Assembly: GCF_030433685.1 (NCBI RefSeq)
Contig: NZ_JAROCF010000001.1
Span: 1,364,001 to 1,428,000 of the forward strand
DNA length: 64,000 nt
Reading direction: 5' to 3'
Source: Leifsonia williamsii
GTDB taxonomy: Bacteria; Actinomycetota; Actinomycetes; Actinomycetales; Microbacteriaceae
Shown one piece after another: positions 33,276 to 41,494 of this stretch. Within the stretch, counting starts at the first letter, position 1. Each line of letters begins with the position of its first letter. Under the pieces are notes generated by a model that searched no databases, was not told the origin of the DNA, and saw only the letters and a list, made by a program, of their open reading frames with translations. Both the position numbers and the translations under genes were made by a program.

Positions 33276-34379
33276 CTAACGCAGTGCGAGCGCCGCCCGC
33301 ACACCCTCCGCGTAGTCGTGCGGCTGCTCCCACGCGGCGAAATGGCCGCCGCGGTCGAGCGTGCGGAACTCCCGCACGTCGAAGATCCGTTCCGCGAAGG
33401 AGCGCGGGGCGTTCACCAGGTCGCGCGGGAAGACGGTGAACACCGTCGGCACCTCCACCCGGCCCTCCGGCTTGGGGCTCGCGACGGCGTACGGGGTGAA
33501 CGACGTGCCGATGCTGCCGGTATGCCAGTACGCCTCGATCCAGCGCACGGCTTCGTCCCGGCTGAACACCGTGCCCAGGTCCCCGTCGCAGTCGGTCCAC
33601 GAGCGCAGCTTCTCGCCGATCCACGCCGCGAGGCCGGCCGGCGAGTCGCCCAGGGCGGTGGCGATCGTGGCCGGCTTCGTGCCCTGCTCGTGCATGTAGC
33701 CGCCCTCGGCGGCCTGCCAGGCGCGGCCGTGCTCGACGTAGCGCTGCTCCTCCTCGGTGAGATCCGTGGGGAGGCCGTGGAGGAAGTGGTACTGCGAGAT
33801 GTCGGTGAAGTGGAGGGCCGAGACCGTGCCCGGATGCGCCTCCAGCAGTCCCTCTGCCACGTCGGTCCCCACGTCGCCCGCCGACACCGCGTAGTCGCGA
33901 TACCCCAGAGCGGCGACCGCGCTGCCCACGGCCGCGCCGATCTCGCGGGCGGGCATCCCGCCGCCACGGACCGGCGCAGCGAACGGGAAGCCGGGGAGCG
34001 CCGGGATGATCAGGTTGCAGTCCGCGAGCAGCGGCACGACCCGGTCGAAGCGGAGCACGGAGTCGGGCCAGCCGTGGAGCAGCAGCGCGGTCGGAGCGTC
34101 GGCCCCGACCCGGTGGTGGATCAGACGCACCGGCACGTCGCCGTCGACCAACGCCCACGGGCGGCTGCGGAGCTCCTGCTCGTGCCGGCTCCCGTCGTAC
34201 TCCTCGGCCCAGTACCGCGTCAGCTCTGCGAGCCATGCGGGGTCGGCGCCGAGACTCCACGGGGCCGCGTCGACCGTCGCGACCGCGCGGAAGCGCCGCG
34301 AGCGCTCGCGCAGGTCGTCCCGTGCGGCCGCAGAAACCGCCTCCGGGGCCGCAGCCGGCCCCTCCATCACCGCAACCAT
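33276..34379 (-). CDS. Epoxide hydrolase, EHN-type alpha/beta hydrolase
   Basis: 367 aa. The N-terminal epoxide-hydrolase domain (residues ~20-110, with WLAELTRYWAEEYDGSRHEQ) is joined to an alpha/beta hydrolase core. LLLHGWPDS provides the oxyanion HGWP, SAGDVGTDVAEG the nucleophile Asp (usually GGDWG), and DRGGHFAAWE the catalytic His. Lid tyrosines are likely in ISQYHFLHG and MHEQGTKP. It opens epoxides to diols in detoxification. TATCGT (34391-34386) stands six bases before ATG 34379, suggesting a leaderless mRNA. The upstream frame extension overlaps the DUF2277 gene and is rejected. Confidence 0.88.
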   Translation of the reverse strand: MVAVMEGPAAAPEAVSAAARDDLRERSRRFRAVATVDAAPWSLGADPAWLAELTRYWAEEYDGSRHEQELRSRPWALVDGDVPVRLIHHRVGADAPTALLLHGWPDSVLRFDRVVPLLADCNLIIPALPGFPFAAPVRGGGMPAREIGAAVGSAVAALGYRDYAVSAGDVGTDVAEGLLEAHPGTVSALHFTDISQYHFLHGLPTDLTEEEQRYVEHGRAWQAAEGGYMHEQGTKPATIATALGDSPAGLAAWIGEKLRSWTDCDGDLGTVFSRDEAVRWIEAYWHTGSIGTSFTPYAVASPKPEGRVEVPTVFTVFPRDLVNAPRSFAERIFDVREFRTLDRGGHFAAWEQPHDYAEGVRAALALR

Positions 34380-34472
34380 GCCGACACGATACGACCGAGC
34401 GCCGACATGCCGTTCGCGGCCTGCACCCGACCCGCTCTTCTCCCGCGCCGCCATCGGCGTTACCCTCGCGGC

Positions 34473-34769
34473 ATGTGCCGCAACATCCGCTGCCTCCACA
34501 ACTTCGCGCCGCCGACGACCGACGACGAGGTGCGGGAGGCCGCCCTCCAGTTCGTCCGCAAGGTCAGCGGCTCCACGCATCCGTCGCGCGCCAACACGCC
34601 GGCTTTCGAGCAGGCCATCGACGAGATCGCCGCCGCGACCCGCCGCATGCTCGACCAGCTGGTGACCAACGCCCCGCCGAAGACCCGCGAGGCCGAGGCG
34701 CTGAAGGGCCGCGAGCGGCACGAGAAGCGGATGGAGCGGGAGGTTCGGATCCGCACGGCGTCGGCGTAG
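34473..34769 (+). CDS. DUF2277 family protein
   Basis: 98 aa beginning MCRNIRCLHNFAPPTTDDEV, the recognisable start of the DUF2277 family with two conserved cysteines, followed by AALQFVRKVSGSTHPSRANT and a helical, basic C-terminus (RERHEKRMEREVRIR). Function unknown. TACCCT (34461-34466) precedes the ATG by six bases, pointing to a leaderless transcript. It is divergent from the epoxide hydrolase and 43 bases before the AKR gene. Confidence 0.9.
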   Translation: MCRNIRCLHNFAPPTTDDEVREAALQFVRKVSGSTHPSRANTPAFEQAIDEIAAATRRMLDQLVTNAPPKTREAEALKGRERHEKRMEREVRIRTASA

Positions 34770-34812
34770 CGTCTCTCCGGGCTGAACACCTCAGCCTCAG
34801 AAGGGAACGACA

Positions 34813-35823
34813 GTGCAGTTCAGGTACCTCGGCAACTCCGGCTTCAAGATCTCCGAGATCACGTACGGCAACTGGTTGACGCACGGCTCGCAGGTCGAGA
34901 ACGACACTGCGACGGCGTGCGTGCGGGCCGCGCTCGACGCCGGCATCACCACCTTCGACACCGCAGACGTGTACGCCAACACCGTCGCCGAGTCCGTGCT
35001 CGGCGAGGCGCTGAAGGGGGAGCGGCGGCCGTCGCTCGAGATCTTCACCAAGGTGTTCGGGCCGACGGGGCCCAAGGGGCACAACGACGTCGGGTTGTCG
35101 CGCAAGCACATCATGGAGTCGATCGACGGGTCGCTGCAGCGCCTCCAGACCGACTACGTCGACCTGTACCAGGCGCACCGGTTCGATTTCGAGACGCCGC
35201 TGGAGGAGACGATGCAGGCGTTCGCCGACGTCGTCCGGCAGGGCAAGGCCCTCTACATCGGCGTCAGCGAGTGGACCGCCGACCAGCTGCGCGCCGGGCA
35301 TGCGCTCGCGAAGGAGCTCGGCTTCCAGCTCATCTCGAACCAGCCCGAGTACTCGGCGCTGTGGCGCGTCATCGAGGAGGAGGTCGTGCCGGCCTCGAAG
35401 GAGCTGGGCATCTCGCAGATCGTCTGGTCGCCCGTGGCGCAGGGCGTGCTCAGCGGCAAGTACAAGCCGGGCGCGCCGCTCCCCGAGGGCAGCAGGGCGA
35501 CGGATGAGAAGGGAGGCGCGGGCGCGGTGAAGCGCTGGCTCACCGACGACGTGCTCACCCGCGTGCAGGAGCTGACCCCGATCGCGCAGGAGCTCTCGCT
35601 CACCTCGGCGCAGCTCGCCGTGGCGTGGGTGCTGCAGAACGACAACGTCGCGGCGGCGATCATCGGCGCCTCCCGGCCCGAGCAGGTGCAGGAGAACGTG
35701 AAGGCGTCGGGAGTGACCATCCCGGACGAGCTGCTCGGCCGCATCGACGAGGTGCTCGGTGGCGCCGTCGAGCGCGACCCGTCGCGCACCCACGAGCGCT
35801 CGCCGAAGACCCGGGAGGCGTAG
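34813..35823 (+). CDS. Aldo/keto reductase (Kv-beta/YghZ-like)
   Basis: 336 aa TIM-barrel NADPH enzyme. The catalytic tetrad is visible as Asp/Tyr in FDTADVYAN, Lys in IFTKVFG and His in YQAHRFD. The C-terminal coenzyme segment is AAIIGASRPEQVQENVKA. An N-terminal MQFRYLGNSGFKISEITYGN is typical of the Kv-beta-like branch. It reduces aldehydes or ketones; the exact substrate is unknown. GTG 34813 follows AGAAGGGAACGACA. A bidirectional terminator follows. Confidence 0.92.
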   Translation: MQFRYLGNSGFKISEITYGNWLTHGSQVENDTATACVRAALDAGITTFDTADVYANTVAESVLGEALKGERRPSLEIFTKVFGPTGPKGHNDVGLSRKHIMESIDGSLQRLQTDYVDLYQAHRFDFETPLEETMQAFADVVRQGKALYIGVSEWTADQLRAGHALAKELGFQLISNQPEYSALWRVIEEEVVPASKELGISQIVWSPVAQGVLSGKYKPGAPLPEGSRATDEKGGAGAVKRWLTDDVLTRVQELTPIAQELSLTSAQLAVAWVLQNDNVAAAIIGASRPEQVQENVKASGVTIPDELLGRIDEVLGGAVERDPSRTHERSPKTREA

Positions 35824-35855
35824 GGGGCGGGAGGCGCAACGCGCCACGCACGACG

Positions 35856-35895
35856 AAGGGCCGCCGCACCGGGATCACCCGGCGCGGCGGCCCTT
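35856..35895. terminator. Bidirectional terminator between AKR and ADH genes
   Basis: AAGGGCCGCCGC (35856-35867) pairs with GCGGCGGCCCTT (35884-35895), and the inner CCGG/CCGG can extend the stem. It lies between two convergent genes; the A and T tails serve both directions. Confidence 0.82.
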
Positions 35896-35917
35896 CCGCC
35901 TCCTCAGGCCGCGCTGC

Positions 35918-36967
35918 TCAGGCCGCGGTGAACGTCGACGCGTCGATCACGAACCGGTACCGCACGTCCGAGCTCAGCACCCGCTCGTAGGCGTCGTTGA
36001 TGCCGTCGGCCGCGATCAGCTCCGTCTCGGGCGCGATGCCCTTCTGGGCGCAGAAGTCGAGCATCTCCTGCGTCTCGGCGATCGAGCCGATGCTCGATCC
36101 GGCGAAGGAGCGGCGGTTGCCGAACAGCGTGAACACGGTGATCGGCAGCGGCTGCGGCGGGGCGCCGACGTTGACCATCGTGCCGTCCAGGCGCAGCAGG
36201 CGGAGGTAGGCGTTGAGGTCGAGCGGGGCGCTGACCGTGTTGAGGATGAGGTCGAACCGGTTCGCCAGCGTCTCGAACGTCGCCGGGTCGCTCGTCGCGT
36301 AGTAGTCGGCCGCCCCGAAGCGCAGGCCGTCCTCCTTCTTCGACAGCGTCTGCGAGAGCACCGTGACCTCGGCGCCCATCGCGGCGGCGATCTTGACGGC
36401 GAGATGGCCGAGGCCGCCCATGCCGACGACCGCGACCTTCTTGCCGGGGCCGGTCTTCCAATGCGCGAGCGGCGAGTACGTGGTGATGCCGGCGCAGAGG
36501 AGGGGCGCTGCCGCCTCGTACGGGATCTCCTCCGGCAGCCGCAGCACGAAGTCCTGGTCCACCACGACGTGGCTGGAGTAGCCGCCCTGCGTGATGGTGC
36601 CGTCGCGGTCGACGGAGCCGTAGGTCTGCGTGTTGCCCTTCAGGCAGTAGTTCTCCATGCCGGCGAGGCAGTTCTCGCACTCGCGGCACGAGTTGACCAT
36701 GCAGCCGACGCCGACGCGGTCGCCGACGGCGAACTTCGTGACGCTGGAACCGACCTCCACGACCTCTCCGGCGATCTCGTGGCCGACGACCTGCGGGTAG
36801 GTCACCGGGCCCCAGTCGCCGCGGACGAGGTGGATGTCGGAGTGGCAGATGCCGGCGTAGCGGATGGCGATGAGGACGTCGTCGGGTCCGGTCTCGCGGC
36901 GCTCGATGGTGAGGGGGACGAGCGGCTCGGTCGCGGACGGGGCGCCGTAGGCGGGGACGGTGGGCAT
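35918..36967 (-). CDS. Zinc-dependent NAD(P)H alcohol dehydrogenase, CAD/YahK-like
   Basis: 349 aa. The catalytic zinc ligands are Cys in AGICHSDIH, His/Glu in GHEIAGEV and a later Cys in LLCAGITTY. The structural zinc is held by four Cys in [15 protein letters not shown]. Coenzyme motif [13 protein letters not shown]. Members reduce a broad range of aldehydes. AGGAG lies five bases before ATG 36967. Just upstream is an array of 15-bp repeats separating it from the SDR gene of the cupin/CMD/SDR unit; all four genes point the same way and may form one operon. Confidence 0.92.
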   Translation of the reverse strand: MPTVPAYGAPSATEPLVPLTIERRETGPDDVLIAIRYAGICHSDIHLVRGDWGPVTYPQVVGHEIAGEVVEVGSSVTKFAVGDRVGVGCMVNSCRECENCLAGMENYCLKGNTQTYGSVDRDGTITQGGYSSHVVVDQDFVLRLPEEIPYEAAAPLLCAGITTYSPLAHWKTGPGKKVAVVGMGGLGHLAVKIAAAMGAEVTVLSQTLSKKEDGLRFGAADYYATSDPATFETLANRFDLILNTVSAPLDLNAYLRLLRLDGTMVNVGAPPQPLPITVFTLFGNRRSFAGSSIGSIAETQEMLDFCAQKGIAPETELIAADGINDAYERVLSSDVRYRFVIDASTFTAA

Positions 36968-36978
36968 GGATCTCCTGT

Positions 36979-37065
36979 GGATCGGGGATGGGTGGATCGG
37001 GGATGGGTGGAACGGGGATGGGTGGAACGGGGATCGGTGGAACGGGGATGGGGGGATCAGGGACA
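36979..37065. repeat. 15-bp tandem repeat array (5.8 copies) upstream of the ADH gene
   Basis: Units GGATCGGGGATGGGT (two identical copies, 36979-37008), GGAACGGGGATGGGT, GGAACGGGGATCGGT, GGAACGGGGATGGGG and a partial GGATCAGGGACA. The plus strand is G-rich with many GGG/GGGG runs. The array begins 11 bases upstream of the ADH start and abuts its ribosome-binding site, in the 5' leader on the minus strand. It is not within a supported gene. Confidence 0.9.
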
Positions 37066-37082
37066 GCCGGGCGTGGCCGGGC

Positions 37083-37796
37083 TCAACCGCTCGGCAGCTC
37101 CAGCCCGGTGACCCGCGAGAGCCGCTCGACCAGGGCGTCCTGGAACGCCGGGTCGACGGTCGCGGGATGCGGCGCCCGCGGCTGCCGGTGGTACCAGTAT
37201 CCGCCCGTCCTGGGCTCGATCCCGGCGGGGTCGGCGGTGGCGAGCCACTCCTGGGTGCGGTGGCCCTCCTCCAGACTGTCCGGCGCCCCGCGGCCGCCCA
37301 TGCGGGTGGGCACCCAGCCGGGATCGACGGCGTGCGAGAGGATGCGGGAGCGCCGGGCCAGCGCGAAGGCGAGCGTCGTCACCAGCAGCTTGCTGGTCGA
37401 GTAGTCGCCCCGGCCGCGGAACGCCCGGTCGAGGTCGGGCGACCCGGAGCGGTGCATCCCGCTGCTCAGCACGATCGAGCGGTCCGGCGGGGTGAGCGAG
37501 GCCATGAGGAGGTACGGCGCGATCACGTTCACGGCCGTCACCGGCCCGTCGATCACGCCCGCGTTGTGGATCACGGCGTCGAAGCGGCCCAGCGCGTTCG
37601 CCTGCCGGGCCACGTCGACGGTCGCGTCGGCGTCGGAGAGGTCGCCGAGGACCACGGCGTGCATACGCTCCGCGACGGCCGGGGTGGTGAGGCGGTCGGC
37701 CCGGCGCGCGTGCAGCACGACGCGGTGACCGGCGGCGGCGAGCGCCTCCGCGGTGGCGAGGCCGAGGCCGGTGGAGGCTCCGGTCACGAGGATCAT
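37083..37796 (-). CDS. Short-chain dehydrogenase/reductase
   Basis: 237 aa. Nucleotide motif TGASTGLG (5-12), HNAG (~74-77), Ser in [10 protein letters not shown] and Tyr-Ser-Thr-Ser-Lys (YSTSK) are present. The ARRADR after strand 2 favours NADP(H). ATG 37796 overlaps the CMD stop by one base (TGATG), so it is translationally coupled. The context, with a cupin, CMD and ADH, suggests aldehyde or ketone metabolism under an XRE regulator. Confidence 0.9.
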   Translation of the reverse strand: MILVTGASTGLGLATAEALAAAGHRVVLHARRADRLTTPAVAERMHAVVLGDLSDADATVDVARQANALGRFDAVIHNAGVIDGPVTAVNVIAPYLLMASLTPPDRSIVLSSGMHRSGSPDLDRAFRGRGDYSTSKLLVTTLAFALARRSRILSHAVDPGWVPTRMGGRGAPDSLEEGHRTQEWLATADPAGIEPRTGGYWYHRQPRAPHPATVDPAFQDALVERLSRVTGLELPSG

Positions 37797-38131
37797 CACG
37801 CGGGATCGCCCCCGAACAGCTCCTTCGCGATCGCCATGGCCGACATCGCCGTGGGCCAGCCCGCGTAGAACGCGAGGTGGGTGATCGCCTCGACCAGCTC
37901 CTCCTGCGTCACACCGTTCTGCACGGCGAAGGGGAGGTGGAAGCGCAGCTGGTCGACGTTGCCGCCGACGAGCAGCGCGGCCACGGTGATGAGGCTGCGG
38001 TCGCGCTTGGACAGCTCCGGCCGCTCCCACACCTCGTCGAACAGCACGCGGTCGGTGTAGCGCACGAGCCCCGGGGCGAAGTCGCCGAAGGCCTTCTCGC
38101 CGCCGGTCCAGCCGGTCTTCTCGTCGCTCAT
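37796..38131 (-). CDS. Carboxymuconolactone decarboxylase family protein
   Basis: 111 aa, a short all-helical CMD domain: LSKRDRSLITVAALLVGGNV and FHLPFAVQNGVTQEELVEAI THLAFYAGW. It has no CxxC, so it is not an AhpD-type peroxidase; it matches the gamma-CMD branch. These proteins often accompany cupins and SDRs, as here. ATG 38131 overlaps the cupin stop (ATGA) and its own stop overlaps the SDR start. Confidence 0.9.
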   Translation of the reverse strand: MSDEKTGWTGGEKAFGDFAPGLVRYTDRVLFDEVWERPELSKRDRSLITVAALLVGGNVDQLRFHLPFAVQNGVTQEELVEAITHLAFYAGWPTAMSAMAIAKELFGGDPA

Positions 38132-38544
38132 GCCCGCCCCTCGTACTCGTCGTCGGTGATGTGCTCTTTCCAGGTGGTGGTGCCGGCCGGGTCGTCGGCG
38201 GACTCCAGCATGGCGATGTGCTCCATGAAGCAGCCGGGCGCCGCGGCATGCCAGTGGTCCTGGCCGGGCGGCGTGTACAGCGTCTGCCCGGGGTGGACTT
38301 CGATTATGGTGCCGTCGCGGTCGCCGAAGCGGGCGACACCGGCGGTGACGCGGAGGTACTGGCCGCGCGCGTGGGAGTGCCAGGCCGTGCGCGCACCGGG
38401 CGCGAAGCGCACCAGGGCCACGGTCATCCGCTGGTCGCCCTCGTGCGGAGCGGCGATCGGGTCGACCCAGACGTCGCCGGCGAACTGCTCCGGCGGGTTC
38501 TTCGCGGTCGGGGTGGTGGGTTCGATGTTCACGAGTTCCAGCAA
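38128..38544 (-). CDS. Cupin-domain protein (mandelonitrile-lyase/quercetinase-like)
   Basis: 138 aa single-domain cupin. Metal ligands are in AWHSHARGQYLRVTAG (HxH...Q) and DHWHAAAPGCFMEHIA (His). Preceding GDVWVDPIAAPHEG is common in cupins next to CMD proteins. The TTG at 38544 is the longest start; GTG 38532 is an alternative. The gene is the first of the cupin/CMD/SDR(/ADH) unit and is divergent from the XRE regulator with paired operator-like repeats between. Confidence 0.88.
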   Translation of the reverse strand: MLELVNIEPTTPTAKNPPEQFAGDVWVDPIAAPHEGDQRMTVALVRFAPGARTAWHSHARGQYLRVTAGVARFGDRDGTIIEVHPGQTLYTPPGQDHWHAAAPGCFMEHIAMLESADDPAGTTTWKEHITDDEYEGRA

Positions 38545-38562
38545 ACGCCCGATCCTCGCGCG

Positions 38563-38604
38563 CAGGGAGTCCCTGCCGAGACGTGTACTGCCAGGGCATC
38601 CCTC
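38563..38604. promoter_or_regulatory. Two CAGGG-NN-TCCCT repeats between cupin operon and XRE regulator
   Basis: CAGGGAGTCCCTG (38563-38575) is a perfect palindrome around a G, and CAGGGCATCCCTC (38592-38604) is a close second copy 29 bp downstream. Both lie in the divergent promoter region and are likely sites of the HTH regulator at 38634. The regulator's own -10 (TAGCCT, 38622-38627) follows. Confidence 0.65.
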
Positions 38605-38633
38605 GACGGGCCGTCCCGGCCTAGCCTCGATGC

Positions 38634-39515
38634 ATGGACAACCGAGCGGACGTGCGCGAGTTCCTCATGTCGCGGCGGGCGCGGCTGACGCCCGAGCAGG
38701 CCGGGCTGCCCGCGGGCGCCGGCCGCCGGGTCGCCGGGCTGCGCCGCTCGGAGGTGGCGATGCTCGCCGACGTGAGCGTCGAGTACTACTCCAAGCTGGA
38801 GCGCGGGGCGATCGCGGGCGTCTCCGCCGCGGTCCTGGAGGCGGTGGCGCGGGCGCTGCAGCTCGACGACACCGAGCGCGCGCACCTGTTCGATCTGGCG
38901 CGGGCGGCCGACGGCATCCCCGTCTCCGGACGGCCGCGGCGGCGGTCGGTCAAGAGCCCGGCCGCACGGCCGAGCCTGCACTGGGCGCTGGAGGCGTTCA
39001 GCGGCGGCGTCGCCGTGGTGCGCAACGCGCAGTCGGACGTGATCGCCTTCAACGCCCTGGGCCGCGCCTTCTACTCACCGCTCATCGGCGACGGCGGGAG
39101 GACGCCCAACTTCGCCCGGTTCCAGTTCCTCGACCCGGCCTCCCGCGACTTCTACCCCGACTGGGACCTGTTCGCCGACATGTGCGTCGCCGTCATGCGC
39201 GCCGAGGCCGGGCGCGATCCGCACAACCGCGCGCTGCAGGACCTCGTCGGCGAGCTGTCGACCCAGAGCGAGACGTTCCGGACGCTGTGGGCGGCGCACA
39301 ACGTGCGCACGCACGGCGCCGGCACGAAACGCTTCCGGCATCCGCTGGTCGGCGACCTGACGCTCGCCTACGAGGAGTTCGCGATCACGGCAGAGCCGGG
39401 TCACGTGCTGCTCGTCTACACCGCAGAGCCCGGCTCGCCGTCGGCGGAGCGCCTCCAGCTGCTCGCCTCATGGGGCGCGGAGAGCGGGGCCGGACGAGAG
39501 GTCGTGACGCCCTAG
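38634..39515 (+). CDS. XRE-family regulator with MmyB-like ligand-binding domain
   Basis: 293 aa. The N-terminal HTH_31 region includes REFLMSRRARLTPEQAGLPA, RRVAGLRRSEVAMLADVSVE, YYSKLERG. The MmyB-like C-terminal domain contains NAQSDVIAFNALGRAFYSPL and DPASRDFYPDWDLFADM, a PAS-like fold that binds a fatty-acid-like ligand in family members. TAGCCT is six bases before the ATG, so the mRNA is likely leaderless. It is divergent from the cupin operon, the usual arrangement for control of a neighbouring oxidoreductase operon. Confidence 0.92.
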   Translation: MDNRADVREFLMSRRARLTPEQAGLPAGAGRRVAGLRRSEVAMLADVSVEYYSKLERGAIAGVSAAVLEAVARALQLDDTERAHLFDLARAADGIPVSGRPRRRSVKSPAARPSLHWALEAFSGGVAVVRNAQSDVIAFNALGRAFYSPLIGDGGRTPNFARFQFLDPASRDFYPDWDLFADMCVAVMRAEAGRDPHNRALQDLVGELSTQSETFRTLWAAHNVRTHGAGTKRFRHPLVGDLTLAYEEFAITAEPGHVLLVYTAEPGSPSAERLQLLASWGAESGAGREVVTP

Positions 39516-39865
39516 CGCCAGACGGTGGCGATCACGACGTTCGCCACGGTGAGCGCGCCGATGGTCGGCAGCACCCATCCGGCGACGGCCTCGCGCTTGC
39601 GGTTCACGAGCGCGATCACGATGATCGCGATCAGCACCGCCAGCTTCACGGCGATCTTCGCGTTGTTCACGTCGTGCCCGAGCGGGTACTGCAGCCCGAC
39701 GAGCAGGATGCCGGTGACCAGCATGGTCCAGGCGCCGTGCATCATCGCAGGGAGGACGCGCGCCGTGCCCGCGCGCATCGCCCGCACCTGGTAGAGCACG
39801 CCGCCGAGCAGCGCGGCGACGCCGACGATGTGCAGGGCCAGGATGACGTTCTTGAGGATCTCCAT
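39512..39865 (-). CDS. Small integral membrane protein (four TM)
   Basis: 117 aa from ATG 39865 (a GTG at 39874 is the alternative). Four hydrophobic segments are visible: ILALHIVGVAALLGGVLYQV, MLVTGILLVGLQYP, AKIAVKLAVLIAIIVIAL and TIGALTVANVVIATVW. The pattern resembles small Fe-S/haem-less membrane proteins annotated as integral membrane proteins in actinobacteria; function unknown. A TAAGGT box is seven bases before the ATG. Its stop overlaps the stop of the XRE gene tail-to-tail (CTAG). Confidence 0.78.
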   Translation of the reverse strand: MEILKNVILALHIVGVAALLGGVLYQVRAMRAGTARVLPAMMHGAWTMLVTGILLVGLQYPLGHDVNNAKIAVKLAVLIAIIVIALVNRKREAVAGWVLPTIGALTVANVVIATVWR

Positions 39866-39916
39866 GGCCTCCACCTTACCGACAAGGTGTCGACAACCTC
39901 GAAACGGCCCCGGCGG

Positions 39917-40498
39917 TCAGCGCCTGGAGGAGGGGAGTCCCGTCTCCAGCAGCCCGACGATCCGCTCGGCGACCGCATCGGCATCGGCGCCGTGGGTCAC
40001 CAGCCGGACACCCGTGTTCAGGAGGCCTTGGGCGAGGGCGACGTGGAGGTCGAAATCCGGCACGCCAGCCTCCTCCAGCACCGCGGTGAGCGGCCGCAAC
40101 AGCGTGTCGTGCAGCGCCATGATGTCGTCGTAGCTGCTGGGGGAGAGCTCGGCCTGCTGCAGCGTCGCCGCGATGTCGTGCCGCCCGTCCGCCGTCATCC
40201 GCAGCGTCGCCTCGACGTAGGCGCGCAGCCGGCCGGCGGCGGGCACACCCTCGAGGGCCGCCTCGACCTCCGCCTCCCAGCGCTGGAAGGCATCGATCGC
40301 GACAGCGGCCAGCACATCGTCGCGCGAGCCGAAGTACTCGTAGAAGCTCGACCGGGCGAGCCCCGCCCGCTCGGCGACGGCGCGCGGGGTCACGCCCGCC
40401 ACGCCCGTCTCGTGCACCAGCGCCTCGGCCGCTCTCAGCAGGGCGGCCCGCTGCGCGGCGCGGTGCTCGGCCACGGTCGGTGCGGAGATCTTGGGCAT
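39917..40498 (-). CDS. TetR-family transcriptional regulator
   Basis: 193 aa. The HTH is LLRAAEALVHETGVAGVTPR then AVAERAGLARSSFYEYFGSR. The ligand domain is unassigned. CATAAT (40510-40505) lies six bases before the ATG, again consistent with a leaderless mRNA; this box overlaps the stop codon of the LysR gene upstream. The membrane-protein gene lies 51 bases upstream of its stop on the same strand. Target unknown. Confidence 0.88.
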   Translation of the reverse strand: MPKISAPTVAEHRAAQRAALLRAAEALVHETGVAGVTPRAVAERAGLARSSFYEYFGSRDDVLAAVAIDAFQRWEAEVEAALEGVPAAGRLRAYVEATLRMTADGRHDIAATLQQAELSPSSYDDIMALHDTLLRPLTAVLEEAGVPDFDLHVALAQGLLNTGVRLVTHGADADAVAERIVGLLETGLPSSRR

Positions 40499-40505
40499 CC
40501 GCTCA

Positions 40506-41423
40506 TTATGCTCCGGCCGCTTCGGCCGCCACCTTCCGCAGCGCCCGGAGCACCCGGCGCACCGGCGCCGAGGCGACCGCGTCCGGCCGGGCCAGCACAT
40601 CCACATGGCGGGCGAGCGTCACCCCGCTGATGGGCCGCAGCACGAGCTCGTCGTCGGCGAGCGCTCCAGCGGTGATCCGCGGAACCAGGGCCACGGCGGC
40701 GCCGCTGCGCACGACCTGCGCGGCGACGAAGAACTCGTTGATGCGGTGCTCGATGCGCAGCGGCCGGCCGGCGAGGGCGGCGAGGTGGTCGAGCGCGTTG
40801 GCGAGCGGGAATCCGTCGTGCACCGAGATCCAGCGCTCGTCGCTGAGGTCGGCCGGGGTGATGCGCGGGCGGCCGGCGAGCGGGTGCGCGCGATGCAGCG
40901 CGAGGTCGAGCGGTTCCACGAACAGGGGGGTGACGTGGAGGCGGCCGGCCGGCCACGCGGGCTCGTGCGCGAGCCGGTGCGCGATCACCAGATCATGGTC
41001 GGCGGTAAGACCGGGGAACTCGGAGCGGGCGACATCCGCGTCGCGGAGCGAGACGACAGGGGGCTGGGAGCCGTCCGGCCCGCTCAGCTCGGCGAGCAGC
41101 GGGCGGAACAGCGCGAGCCCCGCACTGTGGAACGCGGAGACGCTCACCGTGCGGCTCCGCTCGCCCAGGAACGCGTCGACCGCGTCGCGCGCGCCGGCGA
41201 GCGCCTCCTCCACCCGTGCGCCCGCCACCGCGAGCGCCTCGCCGGCCTCGGTGAGCACGAGCCGCCGCCCCTGCTTGACGGTCAGCGCGACGGGCACGCC
41301 GGCCTGGAGGGCCGCGAGCTGCTGCGAGACGGCGGAGGCGCTGATGCCGACCGCCGCCGCGACGGCGGTCACGCTGCCGCGGTCGCCGAGCTCGCGGAGC
41401 AGACGGAGGCGCATCGGATCCAT
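40506..41423 (-). CDS. LysR-family transcriptional regulator
   Basis: 305 aa. The N-terminal winged helix reads MRLRLLRELGDRGSVTAVAA, SASAVSQQLAALQ, with the linker TEAGEALAVAGARV. The effector domain begins near SVSAFHSAGLALFRPLLAEL. It belongs to the LysR group whose HTH starts very close to the N-terminus. AAGGAA precedes the ATG at eight bases. It is divergent from the EamA transporter at 41495 and probably regulates it. Confidence 0.92.
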   Translation of the reverse strand: MDPMRLRLLRELGDRGSVTAVAAAVGISASAVSQQLAALQAGVPVALTVKQGRRLVLTEAGEALAVAGARVEEALAGARDAVDAFLGERSRTVSVSAFHSAGLALFRPLLAELSGPDGSQPPVVSLRDADVARSEFPGLTADHDLVIAHRLAHEPAWPAGRLHVTPLFVEPLDLALHRAHPLAGRPRITPADLSDERWISVHDGFPLANALDHLAALAGRPLRIEHRINEFFVAAQVVRSGAAVALVPRITAGALADDELVLRPISGVTLARHVDVLARPDAVASAPVRRVLRALRKVAAEAAGA

Positions 41424-41494
41424 AAGCGTTCCTTGATCGTCATTGAAGACAGTGCCCGTTGTTCTTCACGGTCGTCACGTCGAACACTAGTGGC

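Noticed and set aside
29354..33304. Very long open frame on the minus strand (over 1300 codons) across the DUF11 gene
   Set aside because: It is antisense to a repeat-rich, high-GC gene; its translation is Arg/Gly/Val-rich low complexity with no domain, while the plus strand has signal peptide, repeats and anchor.
36979..37065. Possible CRISPR array
   Set aside because: Units are 15 bp, contiguous without unique spacers, and no cas gene is present; it is a minisatellite.
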